A DNA stretch of 64,000 bases from Epilithonimonas xixisoli (GCF_004365655.1 NZ_SOEO01000001.1:1302001-1366000), one strand, 5' to 3'. Shown: positions 17,496 to 26,459, counted from the stretch's first letter. Numbers and translations are program-made. Notes: generated by a model from the letters alone, not told the origin.

Positions 17496-18488
17496 TTATA
17501 CAATTAAATTGATTTTCTCAGTTCCCTCAGTAATTTCGCCCACTACATAAGCGTCTTCCAAAAGGTCAAGGATTTTATCTACGTGATTTTCGTCGGTTAC
17601 GAGAACCATTCCAACGCCCATATTGAACGTTCCAAACATCTCTTCTCTTGCGATGTTGCCACGTTTTTCCAATTCCTGCATTACGGTTGGAATTTGGATT
17701 TTTGAAGCATCGATTGTTGCACAAAGTCCTTCTGGGATAATTCTTGGCACATTTTCGTACAATCCGCCTCCCGTGATGTGCGCGATGCCGTAAAGTGGTG
17801 CTTCTTCCAACACTTTGTGAATGTCTTGATAATACAATCTCGTAGGCACCAAAAGTGTTTCGTACAAAGGTTTTCCTTCAAATTGCTCTTCGAAATCCGG
17901 GAATATTTTTCTTACCAATGAAAATCCGTTGGAATGAAATCCTGAACTTGGAATGACAATGATTTTGTTTCCAGTTCTGATTTTTGAACCGTCGATAATT
18001 CGGTCTTTTTCTACAATTCCGACGCAGAATCCTGCAACATCATAATCGCCTGGCTGGTACATTCCTGGCATTTCGGCAGTTTCGCCACCAATCAATGCGC
18101 AATTGTTGTCTTTACAAGCTTTTACCATTCCGAGAACAATCTCTGTGGCAATCTCAGAATCGAGTTTTCCGCAAGCTAAATAATCCAGGAAAAACAATGG
18201 TTTTGCACCGTGACAAACGATATCATTGGCACACATTGCGAAACAGTCAACGCCGATAGAAGCATATTGTTTGGTATCCAAAGCTATTTTGAGCTTGGTT
18301 CCAACGCCATCGGTTCCGGAAACCAATACGGGATTTTTGTAGCCCGCAATCTCGTAGAAAGCCCCAAAGCTTCCCAGATTGTTGAGAACGTTTTTGTTAT
18401 GGGTTTCGGCAACGGCAGATTTGATTTTATCTACGGTTTTATAGCCTTCTTCTTTATCGACTCCGGCGGATTTATAGGTATTGCTCAT
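17496..18488 (-). CDS. purM: Phosphoribosylformylglycinamidine cyclo-ligase
   Basis: This 330-residue ATP-dependent enzyme closes the imidazole ring to form AIR. Signature segments are SGTDGVGTKLKIA, the ATP-binding GGETAEMPGMY and HITGGGLYENVPR. Length fits the family. It is the first gene of the purM-purN-purH block on the minus strand. A possible -7 element (TAAGTTTG) lies about 150 bases upstream at 18635-18642, downstream of the terminator of the small gene at 18701-18790. The pur genes may therefore be transcribed independently or by read-through past that terminator. Confidence 0.97.
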   Translation of the reverse strand: MSNTYKSAGVDKEEGYKTVDKIKSAVAETHNKNVLNNLGSFGAFYEIAGYKNPVLVSGTDGVGTKLKIALDTKQYASIGVDCFAMCANDIVCHGAKPLFFLDYLACGKLDSEIATEIVLGMVKACKDNNCALIGGETAEMPGMYQPGDYDVAGFCVGIVEKDRIIDGSKIRTGNKIIVIPSSGFHSNGFSLVRKIFPDFEEQFEGKPLYETLLVPTRLYYQDIHKVLEEAPLYGIAHITGGGLYENVPRIIPEGLCATIDASKIQIPTVMQELEKRGNIAREEMFGTFNMGVGMVLVTDENHVDKILDLLEDAYVVGEITEGTEKINLIV

Positions 18489-18593
18489 TTTAATTTTTAT
18501 TGATGATCTAACAAAAGCTGTGCTATTGTTAACAATATGTTTTTGTGTTATTTAGAAATAAAATCTTTCTTTCTTCATCCACTCTTTCAGGTT

Positions 18594-18618
18594 TGTGAGG
18601 CCTGAAAGAATATCAGAA
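18594..18618. repeat. Short palindrome CTTTCAGG/CCTGAAAG in purM leader
   Basis: Perfect 8-base arms separated by nine bases lie between the small-gene terminator and purM. No T-run follows in either direction. It could be a leader hairpin or a REP-like element. Confidence 0.5.
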
Positions 18619-18668
18619 TTTACTAGATTTATTTCAAACTTACTTCTTCAGATTTTTTAAATAAAAAA

Positions 18669-18693
18669 GCCGACAATCTTTTAGATTATCGGC
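18669..18693 (-). terminator. Strong terminator after 29-codon small gene
   Basis: On the minus strand 11-base arms GCCGATAATCT and AGATTGTCGGC (one G-T pair) with a three-base loop are followed by TTTTTTA. It begins eight bases after the small ORF stop. Confidence 0.85.
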
Positions 18694-18700
18694 CGTTATT

Positions 18701-18790
18701 TTAGTCCACAAGTTCGGAGGTGTTTATGTAATTCTCTTGGCAAGAATTAGGATATTTCTCAAAATGAACTTGTTTGTTTTTCACTTTCAT
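18701..18790 (-). CDS. Candidate 29-residue small protein or sRNA
   Basis: An ATG-initiated frame of 29 codons (starting MKVKNKQVHFEKYP, one Cys at residue 16, ending TSELVD) lies between a consensus promoter and a strong terminator. The expected transcript is only about 130 bases. The start codon is about 10 bases from the -7 element, so the message would be nearly leaderless. It stands upstream of purM on the same strand. I do not recognise the peptide. It could be a small protein, a purine leader peptide with an attenuator, or a regulatory RNA in which the frame is incidental. The RNA contains CACCUCCG, complementary to an SD-like site ahead of purH. Confidence 0.5.
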   Translation of the reverse strand: MKVKNKQVHFEKYPNSCQENYINTSELVD

Positions 18791-18800
18791 TATTTGATAG

Positions 18801-18834
18801 CAAAGTTACGCAAACTTAACATAATATTCCAAAA
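18801..18834 (-). promoter_or_regulatory. Promoter of the small gene upstream of purM
   Basis: On the minus strand TTTTG (18830-18834) and TAACTTTG (18801-18808) are separated by 21 bases, close to the Bacteroidota consensus. Confidence 0.7.
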
Positions 18835-19125
18835 GCTGAGCTAAAATTATTTCCTTGAAAATTACTTGAGCTCAAATACACAATCTAACAATCTTATTAT
18901 CAAATACTTAATAGTGATTAAAAATTTCAATAATAGAAAATACTAAAATCTAATTTTTAAATTTTGTCTTTGATTATAGTTTTCAAAATCGCCTCTATGC
19001 TTCAATATTTGAAAGGAATATAACTTTCAAATTAAACAATTTGCAATATTTTGGTCTTAAAATTGATATTGTGATTATTATACAAAATTTTCTATTTGGC
19101 ATTCAACTCTATAAATTCTTAAGCT
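18835..19125. other. AT-rich intergenic region without recognised elements
   Basis: About 290 very AT-rich bases separate the divergent small gene (minus) and the hypothetical gene at 19126 (plus). I see no gene, palindrome or full promoter match here. The plus-strand promoter of the next gene is presumably within it. Confidence 0.5.
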
Positions 19126-19509
19126 ATGATTTTCGATAAAAACTACCTCAAACCAAGCAACGAAATATCCTATCACGTCTATCAGGAAGAGACTTCTCAA
19201 AGTGATTTTGTAAATCCTTATAATGATAGTCCTTATCTGATAAGTTCTCTGCAGAAATTAAAAAACAAAGTCATTTGTAAAAAAAAGAAGAAAATCATTG
19301 AAGAATGCTTAGATAATTACGCGGAGGATACTGTCAAAAATCCGGAAATCAACGTCTTCAAAAATATAGATGATATGAACCCTACCGCCTCTTTTGCGGA
19401 TTATGCAAAATCTTCTTACCAAAAAGTTCTAAAGGATTTGGAAAATATTCAGATGCTGATTGACAAACTGGACAGCAATGAACCATCTTCTATGAAAATG
19501 ATTTCTTAA
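19126..19509 (+). CDS. Hypothetical protein
   Basis: This 127-residue cytoplasmic protein is not recognised. It is polar, with a Lys-rich stretch (VICKKKKKIIEECLDNY) near the middle and a probable helical C-terminal half (SYQKVLKDLENIQMLIDKL). There is no signal peptide or membrane segment. It is monocistronic: a terminator follows, and it is preceded by a long AT-rich gap. No function is proposed. Confidence 0.6.
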   Translation: MIFDKNYLKPSNEISYHVYQEETSQSDFVNPYNDSPYLISSLQKLKNKVICKKKKKIIEECLDNYAEDTVKNPEINVFKNIDDMNPTASFADYAKSSYQKVLKDLENIQMLIDKLDSNEPSSMKMIS

Positions 19510-19544
19510 AGAAAATACATTTATTAACTTCTATCAAATTCTAT

Positions 19545-19575
19545 AATGCTCTGAAATTGTTCAGGGCATTTTTAT
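19545..19575 (+). terminator. Terminator after hypothetical gene
   Basis: Arms AATGCTCTGAA and TTCAGGGCATT pair with one mismatch around a four-base loop and are followed by TTTTATTTT. Confidence 0.8.
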
Positions 19576-19668
19576 TTTACATTAATGAACCGAATATGAA
19601 CAACTTTCTGATTTATTAAATTAAGAAAACTTTAGAAACATTCATTTTATTAAGATTTATGTATTTTC

Positions 19669-19702
19669 TCACAGTGAGATAATAAAGATTTAGTTACTTT
19701 TG
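19669..19702 (+). promoter_or_regulatory. bglX -7 element with upstream palindrome
   Basis: TACTTTTG at 19695-19702 fits the -7 consensus. An 11-base palindrome CTCACAGTGAG lies at 19669-19679, close to where the -33 element should be, and could be an operator. No clear TTG -33 is seen. Confidence 0.4.
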
Positions 19703-19726
19703 TAAATAACCAAAACAAAGAAATCT

Positions 19727-21988
19727 ATGCTTAAGAAAACTTTCCTTTTAGGTTTTTTCTCACTTAGTTATGCTGTTTCTATGGCACAATCTAACAATTT
19801 ACCCATCTATCTGGACGATTCCAAACCTGTGGAACAAAGAGTGAAAGACGCACTTTCCCGCATGACTGTGGAAGAAAAAGTGGCAATGTTGCACGCGCAA
19901 TCCAAATTCAGTTCTCCAGGCGTACCAAGATTGGGAATCCCAGAATTCTGGACAACAGATGGTCCTCACGGCGTACGCTCCGAAGTGATTTGGGACGAGT
20001 GGGATCAGGCCGGATGGACCAATGACTCCATTATCGCCTATCCTGCCCTCACTGCTTTGTCCGCAACTTGGAACAAAAAAATGTCTTACAAATATGGAAA
20101 AGCTTTGGGAGAAGAAGCGCGTTACAGAAAAAAAGACATTCTCTTAGGTCCAGGTGTCAATATCTACAGAACGCCTTTGAATGGGAGAAACTTCGAGTAT
20201 ATGGGAGAAGATCCTTTCTTGGCTTCGAAAATGGTAGTTCCTTATATTCACGGGGTGCAGTCCAACGGTGTTGCAACAAGTGTGAAGCATTTTGCTCTGA
20301 ATAATCAAGAAACTTTCCGACATACAAGCAATGTGATTGTGGACAACCGAACTCTGTACGAAATCTATCTTCCGCCTTTCAAGGCCGCTGTAACTGAGGG
20401 TGATTCTTGGACGATAATGGGCGCTTATGATCTCTACAAAGGTCAATATGCCAGCCAAAATCAATATCTTTTGAATGATATTCTGAAAGGTGAATGGAAA
20501 TACAAAGGCGTTGTAGTCTCCGATTGGGGCGCTGTGAATAATACAGAACAAGCCATCCATAACGGTCTGGATATGGAATTCGGGAGTTGGACCAACGGAC
20601 TTTCTGCCGGAACTAAAAATGCTTATGACAATTACTATCTCGCTCAGCCTTATTTAAATTTGATTAAATCTGGAAAAGTCGGCACCAAAGAACTGGATGA
20701 CAAAGTAACCAGAATCCTGAATCTAGCCTACAAAACCACGATGAACAAGAATAAGCCTTTCGGAAATATTGCTTCGGAAGAGCATATTGCTACGGCAAAA
20801 CAAGTGGGTGAAGAAGGTATTGTCTTGTTGAAAAATCAGAACAATGTACTACCAATTGACATTAATAAAGCTAAAAAAATTGCAGTCATTGGTGAGAATG
20901 CCATCAAAATAATGACTGTTGGCGGTGGATCATCTTCCTTGAAAGCCAAATATGAAGTTCTCCCGTTAGACGGTATCAAATCAAGATTTGGGAAACAATC
21001 TGAAATCAAATTTGCAAGAGGCTATGTTGGAGATCCAGGCGGAGAATACAACGGTGTAAAATCCGGACAAGACCTGAAAGAAACCCGTTCTGCTGATGAG
21101 TTATTGAAAGAAGCTGTAGAATTAGCCAAAAATTCGGATTACGTGATCTTCGTAGGTGGACTTAATAAAAGTGAATACCAAGATAATGAAGGAATCGACC
21201 GCAAGAGTTACGGTTTGCCATACAATCAGGACAATGTGATCACTGCTTTGGCAAAAGCCAATAAAAACTTTGCGGTGGTTCTGGTTTCCGGAAATGCTGT
21301 TGCAATGCCTTGGATCAAAGACGTTCCTACAGTTCTTCAAAATTGGTATTTGGGCTCGGAAGCAGGGAATTCTTTGGCTTCTATTCTGGCTGGAGATGCC
21401 AATCCGTCTGGGAAATTGCCTTTCACATTTCCTGTAAAATTGGAAGATAATTCTGCACACAAACTAGGTGAATACCCTGGGAACAAAGAGGAATTGGCTT
21501 TAGGAAAAGGCAAGGATCAGAAAAACCCGATCAATATTACTTATAACGAAGGAATTTTTGTCGGTTACCGTTGGCACGACACGCAGAATATCAAACCATT
21601 ATTCAGCTTTGGTCACGGATTGAGTTATACGACATTTGAATTTGGAAAAGCTAAAGCAGATAAAACAACAATCGGACAGGATGATAAAATAACTTTCACT
21701 TTTACGGTTAAGAATACTGGTAAAAAAGCTGGTGCAGAGGTTGCGCAACTTTATATTAATGATATCAAATCTTCCGTCCCAAGACCAGCCAAAGAGTTGA
21801 AAGGTTTTGAGAAAATATTCCTAAATCCAGGCGAAGAAAAATCAGTGAGCATTACGATTGACAAAGAAGCATTGAGCTTTTTTGATGCTGACAAACACGC
21901 TTGGGTTGCAGAACCGGGAGATTTTGAAGCGTTGATTGGTAATTCTTCGGATAATATTAAAACTAAAGTTAAGTTTACTCTGAAATAA
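19727..21988 (+). CDS. bglX: Beta-glucosidase, glycoside hydrolase family 3
   Basis: This 753-residue secreted enzyme hydrolyses terminal beta-D-glucosides and related sugars. A signal peptide ends at about residue 20. The GH3 N-terminal barrel contains GPGVNIYRTPLNGRNFEYMGEDP and the nucleophile Asp266 in VVSDWGAV. The C-terminal alpha/beta sandwich begins near EEGIVLLKNQNNVLPID, and an FnIII-like domain closes the protein (VAQLYINDIKSSVPRPAKELKGFEKI). This is the periplasmic BglX architecture. No SusC/D genes are nearby, so it looks like a lone gene rather than part of a polysaccharide locus. A terminator follows. Confidence 0.95.
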   Translation: MLKKTFLLGFFSLSYAVSMAQSNNLPIYLDDSKPVEQRVKDALSRMTVEEKVAMLHAQSKFSSPGVPRLGIPEFWTTDGPHGVRSEVIWDEWDQAGWTNDSIIAYPALTALSATWNKKMSYKYGKALGEEARYRKKDILLGPGVNIYRTPLNGRNFEYMGEDPFLASKMVVPYIHGVQSNGVATSVKHFALNNQETFRHTSNVIVDNRTLYEIYLPPFKAAVTEGDSWTIMGAYDLYKGQYASQNQYLLNDILKGEWKYKGVVVSDWGAVNNTEQAIHNGLDMEFGSWTNGLSAGTKNAYDNYYLAQPYLNLIKSGKVGTKELDDKVTRILNLAYKTTMNKNKPFGNIASEEHIATAKQVGEEGIVLLKNQNNVLPIDINKAKKIAVIGENAIKIMTVGGGSSSLKAKYEVLPLDGIKSRFGKQSEIKFARGYVGDPGGEYNGVKSGQDLKETRSADELLKEAVELAKNSDYVIFVGGLNKSEYQDNEGIDRKSYGLPYNQDNVITALAKANKNFAVVLVSGNAVAMPWIKDVPTVLQNWYLGSEAGNSLASILAGDANPSGKLPFTFPVKLEDNSAHKLGEYPGNKEELALGKGKDQKNPINITYNEGIFVGYRWHDTQNIKPLFSFGHGLSYTTFEFGKAKADKTTIGQDDKITFTFTVKNTGKKAGAEVAQLYINDIKSSVPRPAKELKGFEKIFLNPGEEKSVSITIDKEALSFFDADKHAWVAEPGDFEALIGNSSDNIKTKVKFTLK

Positions 21989-22022
21989 CAATCTGTTTTA
22001 CATAACTTCAATATCAATCAAT

Positions 22023-22055
22023 AAGAAAAGCCTGAGAATATCTCAAGCTTTTCTT
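22023..22055 (+). terminator. Terminator after bglX
   Basis: The 14-base arms AAGAAAAGCCTGAG and CTCAAGCTTTTCTT pair with one mismatch around a five-base loop, 34 bases after the stop codon. Confidence 0.8.
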
Positions 22056-22132
22056 ATACAATATATGAGGTTTGGAAAACTAACTATTTATTAATTGCTC
22101 TTTTCGAACGTTTGCTAAATGTGAATTTATAT

Positions 22133-22252
22133 GGAATCCGCAGCCCGACCTGAATGGAGCTCATTTTTTGTGTGGCTTTAGCTGTGGCAAAAAATAGCGG
22201 GAACCTTTCGACAAGCTCAGGATAAACTGCGGGCGGAAATAGCTGCCCAAAT
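22133..22252 (+). repeat. Intergenic repeat family, copy C
   Basis: It begins GGAATCCGCAGCCCGACCTG and ends with AGCTGCCCAAAT, matching both ends of copies A and B. A CTTTCGACAAGCTCAGGATAA segment of the second repeat family is nested inside at about 22203-22225. Confidence 0.8.
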
Positions 22253-22266
22253 AATTAACCAAACAA

Positions 22267-22294
22267 AAACCCGAAAGATTGCTCTTCCGGGTTT
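22267..22294 (-). terminator. Terminator after secreted nuclease
   Basis: On the minus strand AAACCCGGAAGA and TCTTTCGGGTTT pair with one mismatch, followed by TTG and T-rich sequence, 27 bases past the nuclease stop codon. Confidence 0.8.
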
Positions 22295-22321
22295 TATGAA
22301 TGGTAATATTACTGTATCGGA

Positions 22322-24076
22322 TTACTCAACAATAATTTTACTTGATTGATTTTTAGTCGTTACAATGTAAACACCTTTAGCCAATTTCTTAAGGCTTACT
22401 TTACCTTTGTTCTCTACCTGATTGATGGTTTGAACCAATTGCCCGTTTAGGCTGTAGATTTTTACAGTCTCATTCTTTTCTATTCCGCTGATGTAGAACT
22501 CGTTGTTCTTCACTGGGTTTGGATAGATTGAGATTTTTGCTTTTTGAGCGTCGATATCGTCTGTTGCCAATCCTGCAAAACAAGTCCAAGACAAGTCATC
22601 AAAAGATACACGGTGATCTGTGGTGGTATTTACCAATTCTATCACGATGTCACCTGCAACATTGATGTTGTTGATGGTTGTCGTTTTAGCCGTTTTAGAA
22701 TAAGGGATTGTTCCTTTTTCTATTCCATTAATTTTCAGAACATAGCTACCTTCAGAATCATTGTAAGGTAAAAATGTTTTCACAGTTAGAGAACCAATAC
22801 CGCCTGCGATTGTAGAAGATTTCAGAGAACCTTGTCTGATACAGATGGCTCTATTGTTGTCTCCACTAATGTAAACTGCCTTATCCGTTCTTGCTTTTGT
22901 AGCATTCCAAGTGATCCCTTTACTGGTCCATTCTCTGTCTTGATAAGAAGAATTTGTAGCTGGGATATTTTCGAAATCTTCTGTTCCACAAGATCCTTCA
23001 GCCGGATTTCCTGGACCATTGGATGTTGTACCTTCTACCACATTACTGTTTGCAGATCTGTTACCAGCCGCATCTCTAGCAATCACGTGGAAAGAATATG
23101 TGGTTACAGGGCTTAAACCAGAAACCGTTCCGCTAGTTGAAGAAACAGAAGTTTTATAAGCATCATTAAGATAAATATCATAACTCGTTACAGCTACATT
23201 GTCTGTAGATGCATTCCAAGATAATGAAACTGTTGAAGAAGAACTTCCAGTTACAGCAAGATTTGTAGGCGCAGTTGGTGCTACGGTATCAGATGTCGAA
23301 CCTCCATTGAAAGTATCAGGCCAAGTGTTCTGTGCTGCAGGTCCTCCCCAAATCACAGTTGCCAAATAAGGGTTGTCGATGAATGGATTTCTGTTTTTCT
23401 GCGTGTTGGCAACAATATTATTTCTTTGTCTTTCGAAATCAGATACAGGATCTTCTACATTCCATTTCAGTAAAATATCTGGGAAGTCAGAAGAGTAAGT
23501 AGCAGGATTCATAGTAATATTAAGTGGAAGACATCTGCTGTTGTATCTCACGTACATATACATAAGGATTCTTGCAACATCGCCTTTCCACTCATTCCCT
23601 GGATACCATCCACCTCTGCTTGTTTTCATTGCCGTAGCACCAGTTCCGTCATCAAAAAGAAGACTTCCTCTTGTACTATTTAGCGTAATATCTGCCGGAC
23701 GAAGGTGGTGTCCATCTGCTCCAGGACCAGATGTTCCAAGATTTGGTGTTCCTTTGGATTTTGCATAAACGTGCTCTCTGTTCCAAGATCCATTTTTTGC
23801 ACGACTTCTCTGATGTGTTCCAGAAGAAGTTGTAGATCCGTAGATCAATAATAAATTTGATGGATTTTCTGGATCCACATCACTCACTGCCAATAGTGTT
23901 TTCAACTCACTGTAAGAGATAGTCTTTGAGTGTGTCGAAGTAATAAGAGTAGCAAGATCAGACTTCAAATTGTTCTTTGTTTTGCTAAAGTCCACACCAG
24001 AATAATAAGATGGTGCTGACTGTGCATACATCGCCAATGAAACGATACTTGCTAATAATGAAAATTTTAATTTCAT
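22322..24076 (-). CDS. T9SS-exported endonuclease I with fibronectin III domain
   Basis: This 584-residue secreted nuclease has a signal peptide at 1-18. An endonuclease I domain (about 30-260) carries the His-metal-type motifs SWNREHVYAKSKGTP and DGHHLRPADITLNSTRG. A fibronectin type III domain (about 267-352) is followed by a beta-rich region with two cysteines, and then a C-terminal type IX sorting domain (SIYPNPVKNNEFYISG..GVYIVTT). It should be exported by T9SS, anchored or released, and degrade extracellular DNA or RNA for nutrients or biofilm turnover. It starts 12 bases after the truncated mnmA gene on the same strand. Confidence 0.93.
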   Translation of the reverse strand: MKLKFSLLASIVSLAMYAQSAPSYYSGVDFSKTKNNLKSDLATLITSTHSKTISYSELKTLLAVSDVDPENPSNLLLIYGSTTSSGTHQRSRAKNGSWNREHVYAKSKGTPNLGTSGPGADGHHLRPADITLNSTRGSLLFDDGTGATAMKTSRGGWYPGNEWKGDVARILMYMYVRYNSRCLPLNITMNPATYSSDFPDILLKWNVEDPVSDFERQRNNIVANTQKNRNPFIDNPYLATVIWGGPAAQNTWPDTFNGGSTSDTVAPTAPTNLAVTGSSSSTVSLSWNASTDNVAVTSYDIYLNDAYKTSVSSTSGTVSGLSPVTTYSFHVIARDAAGNRSANSNVVEGTTSNGPGNPAEGSCGTEDFENIPATNSSYQDREWTSKGITWNATKARTDKAVYISGDNNRAICIRQGSLKSSTIAGGIGSLTVKTFLPYNDSEGSYVLKINGIEKGTIPYSKTAKTTTINNINVAGDIVIELVNTTTDHRVSFDDLSWTCFAGLATDDIDAQKAKISIYPNPVKNNEFYISGIEKNETVKIYSLNGQLVQTINQVENKGKVSLKKLAKGVYIVTTKNQSSKIIVE

Positions 24077-24088
24077 ACAGTTAATTAT

Positions 24089-24616
24089 TTAAATTAGGTT
24101 GATTCTTGATATGATTTGATGATCTGTAATGATGTCTAATGGATGGTTGTAAACTGAGATAGTCAGCGGTTTTTCCAATTCTAACATCACGGTATCGTTC
24201 TGAAGATATAATTTGCCTGAGATCTTTTCTTCGAAGGCTTCAGATTTAAGATTTATGATAATTCCATCTTCAATAGAACTAAGATTATCTATTTGATTTT
24301 TATTAAAAGTGATAATACGCGTCCAAAGTCCTGGATGATCTTCGCCTTGTCCGACGAAGAGCTGATTGGTTTCTTCATTGATGCCAATGACGTAAAGCGG
24401 TGCTTTCTTTCCGCCAACGTTGATTCCTTTTCTCTGACCAAGTTTGAAATGATGGGTCCCCTGATGCTCACCTACCAAAAAACCATCAAAAAGACCATAA
24501 TTTCTCTTCTGTAGATTCACATTCAATTCATCCAGTTTTGAGCTGAATGTGGAATGATCGTCTTCAAAGATTGGAGAGGATGATGGTATTTCTATAATTT
24601 GGCCAGGTTTTACCAC
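24089..24616 (-). pseudogene. MnmA C-terminal fragment (tRNA 2-thiouridylase remnant)
   Basis: The 175 visible residues match only the C-terminal part of Bacteroidota-type MnmA: KPGQIIEIP, GEHQGTHHFKLGQRKGINVGG, PLYVIGINEETNQLFVGQGEDHPGLW and a final beta-barrel. The N-terminal PP-loop ATPase domain, its SGGVDS motif and the catalytic cysteines are absent. Upstream the frame stays open for only 14 codons without an ATG, so a GTG at 24616 is the only ordinary start. Either this is a decayed paralogue whose 5' part was lost, or a short expressed PRC-barrel-like derivative. A normal mnmA is expected elsewhere in the genome. It is directly upstream of the nuclease gene. Confidence 0.7.
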
Positions 24617-24962
24617 GTATCGCAGATTATTTATTATGCCCGCTACGGAAATAATTCATTATTCTTATGTAATAAATAACGGGGGCGCTAATGTAATTAT
24701 TTTAATTCACATGAATCTCACTTTCTTTCAAAGTTTTACAAAAACGTAACAAAAGCTTAATTTACGATGACGAGGTCGTGTATTTGTGAAGTTAAATTTG
24801 CATTTCGCTGCTTTTCAAATATGAATAATTCCCTGAAAAATGAAATTCTAATCTCATTTTAATCTCTTTAATTACATTTTAATTTCGTTCCAAAGACTTT
24901 CTAATTTGGCAGATATAGTTTTGTATCATCAAAAAATAACAACTCACAAAAATTATAAAGTT
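24617..24962. other. Gap upstream of mnmA fragment; TTATTTATTA inverted repeat
   Basis: This stretch separates the mnmA fragment from the next plus-strand gene. Perfect 10-base inverted arms TTATTTATTA (24627-24636) and TAATAAATAA (24670-24679) sit exactly at the break point of the mnmA homology, next to GC-rich patches. A -7-like TAGTTTTG at 24916-24923 may serve the downstream gene. I see no remnant of the missing MnmA N terminus. Confidence 0.5.
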
Positions 24963-25454
24963 ATGATCAAAACCATTTTAATTGCTACGGACTTTTCGCT
25001 TGAATCTTTGGAAATTCTAAAGAAAGTTTTGAAAAATAAAAGTGAACAAAACGACGGAACTCGTTTCAACATTCTTTTCGTTTCTGGTTATGATATGGGC
25101 GATTCTATCAGAGATCTATTGTTTACTTCCAAGTCTTCTATTCTTGGAAAAATCAGATCTGAGGAGTTTTGTGATGCTTACAGTATCATCAATAACAAAT
25201 ATCCAAACCTCATCAACAAAATCACTTGTGACATCTTTACAGGAAGTTTCCAAAGAACCTTCAACACTTATATGGAAGTGATGAAAATAGATGAAGCCTA
25301 CTTTGCTACTTCTAAAAGTAAAAGACTGGCGAAAAATCAATTCGAAATTACAAACTACCTGAAGAAAAACAAATTTGTACAGCCTCAGGAAGTGGTGACA
25401 CAAGCACCAGACTTTGCCCCTGAAAAGGGAAGATTGGCAGAAGTTTTCTTGTAA
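24963..25454 (+). CDS. Hypothetical protein with UspA-like N terminus
   Basis: This 163-residue cytoplasmic protein begins MIKTILIATDFSLESLEIL, which resembles the first beta-strand and helix of universal stress proteins, but the Gly-rich ATP loop of that family is not visible. The rest is unrecognised. The ATG at 24963 is chosen because the upstream open frame starts at a non-ATG codon and has no conserved look. It lies 49 bases before a YoaK-type membrane protein and may share its transcript. Stress-related function is a guess only. Confidence 0.6.
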   Translation: MIKTILIATDFSLESLEILKKVLKNKSEQNDGTRFNILFVSGYDMGDSIRDLLFTSKSSILGKIRSEEFCDAYSIINNKYPNLINKITCDIFTGSFQRTFNTYMEVMKIDEAYFATSKSKRLAKNQFEITNYLKKNKFVQPQEVVTQAPDFAPEKGRLAEVFL

Positions 25455-25503
25455 AATTTCATCTGCCAAAATACATTAAAATCAACATCAAAAAAATATT
25501 AAT

Positions 25504-26349
25504 ATGTTAAGAAATTATAGTAACAGCAGGACGTTGGGAGACAACATTAGACTGGGGACGCTGACTGCTTTTACGGCAGGAACTATAAACATAGCATCCC
25601 TTTTGATTTTCCTCTCTTTTACCTCCAATGTGACAGGACACTACGCAATTCTGGCAGCAGAAATAAGCCAAGGAAACTGGAAACAGGTTTTGGTAGTTGC
25701 AGGATGGATTTTCTTATTCTTTTTCGGAGGATTTGTAGCGAATCTTAGTGTGATAAATTTCAATAAAAAAAGTAAATATTTTGCACACGCACTTCCAATT
25801 ATCTTAGAAATCTTGTGTCTTTTGACCGTGGGAATCTATGGTCAGTTCTACTACACCAAAACATTGGAAGAGACGGAAGCCTTGGTCGCATTGATGTTGT
25901 TCTCGACAGGTCTCCAAAATGGATTAACGGCGAGCATCTCCAATTTCTCTGTGAAGACGACTCACCTTACGGGAACTACAACTGATTTAGGTATTCTGGT
26001 TTCGATGTTTACGCAGAAAAAATTTAGAAAAAACCCAGAGTTGATTGCCCGAGCAAAATTATTATCGAGCATTATGGCCGCCTATGTCTTAGGAGCTGTA
26101 TTCTCTGGATTGACTTACTACCACTTGGAATTCCGCGTGTTTTACGTGATAAGCTTCTGTCTTTTGGTCGTGATTGGCTATGATTTTTACACCATCAACA
26201 TCCGACATTTCCGTACAGAATATAGATACTACAAGATCTATCACAAGCCGACTTTCATTGCATTTTTGTACTACAAATTGCATAACAAAGAGGAAAAACG
26301 AACCATCAGCCGACCTTCAAAAGCTAAATTAGCATTTAGCGAAGATTAG
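25504..26349 (+). CDS. YoaK/DUF1275 family membrane protein
   Basis: This 281-residue protein has about six membrane helices and the DUF1275 hallmarks: LTAFTAGTINIASLLIF..TSNVTGHYA near the start and LQNGLTASISN..VKTTHLTGTTTDLG in the centre. Proteins of this family are inner-membrane proteins of unknown, possibly transport, function. The C-terminal 60 residues are basic and cytoplasmic. It follows the UspA-like protein by 49 bases and ends at a bidirectional terminator. Confidence 0.88.
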   Translation: MLRNYSNSRTLGDNIRLGTLTAFTAGTINIASLLIFLSFTSNVTGHYAILAAEISQGNWKQVLVVAGWIFLFFFGGFVANLSVINFNKKSKYFAHALPIILEILCLLTVGIYGQFYYTKTLEETEALVALMLFSTGLQNGLTASISNFSVKTTHLTGTTTDLGILVSMFTQKKFRKNPELIARAKLLSSIMAAYVLGAVFSGLTYYHLEFRVFYVISFCLLVVIGYDFYTINIRHFRTEYRYYKIYHKPTFIAFLYYKLHNKEEKRTISRPSKAKLAFSED

Positions 26350-26400
26350 GATTAAAAACACTTCATATATAAATTAGTTTTTTGTAATAGTTCTTCAAAG

Positions 26401-26429
26401 AAATACACCGAGAATCTCTCGGTGTATTT
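26401..26429. terminator. Bidirectional terminator between yoaK-like gene and trxB
   Basis: Perfect 13-base arms AAATACACCGAGA and TCTCGGTGTATTT around a three-base loop, with T-runs on both strands, separate convergent genes. Confidence 0.9.
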
Positions 26430-26459
26430 TGATTTTTATATGATATGTTGTTGAATGGA

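Noticed and set aside
19669-19679. CTCACAGTGAG as a proven operator of bglX
   Set aside because: An 11-base palindrome alone is weak evidence; kept only as a low-confidence note with the promoter.
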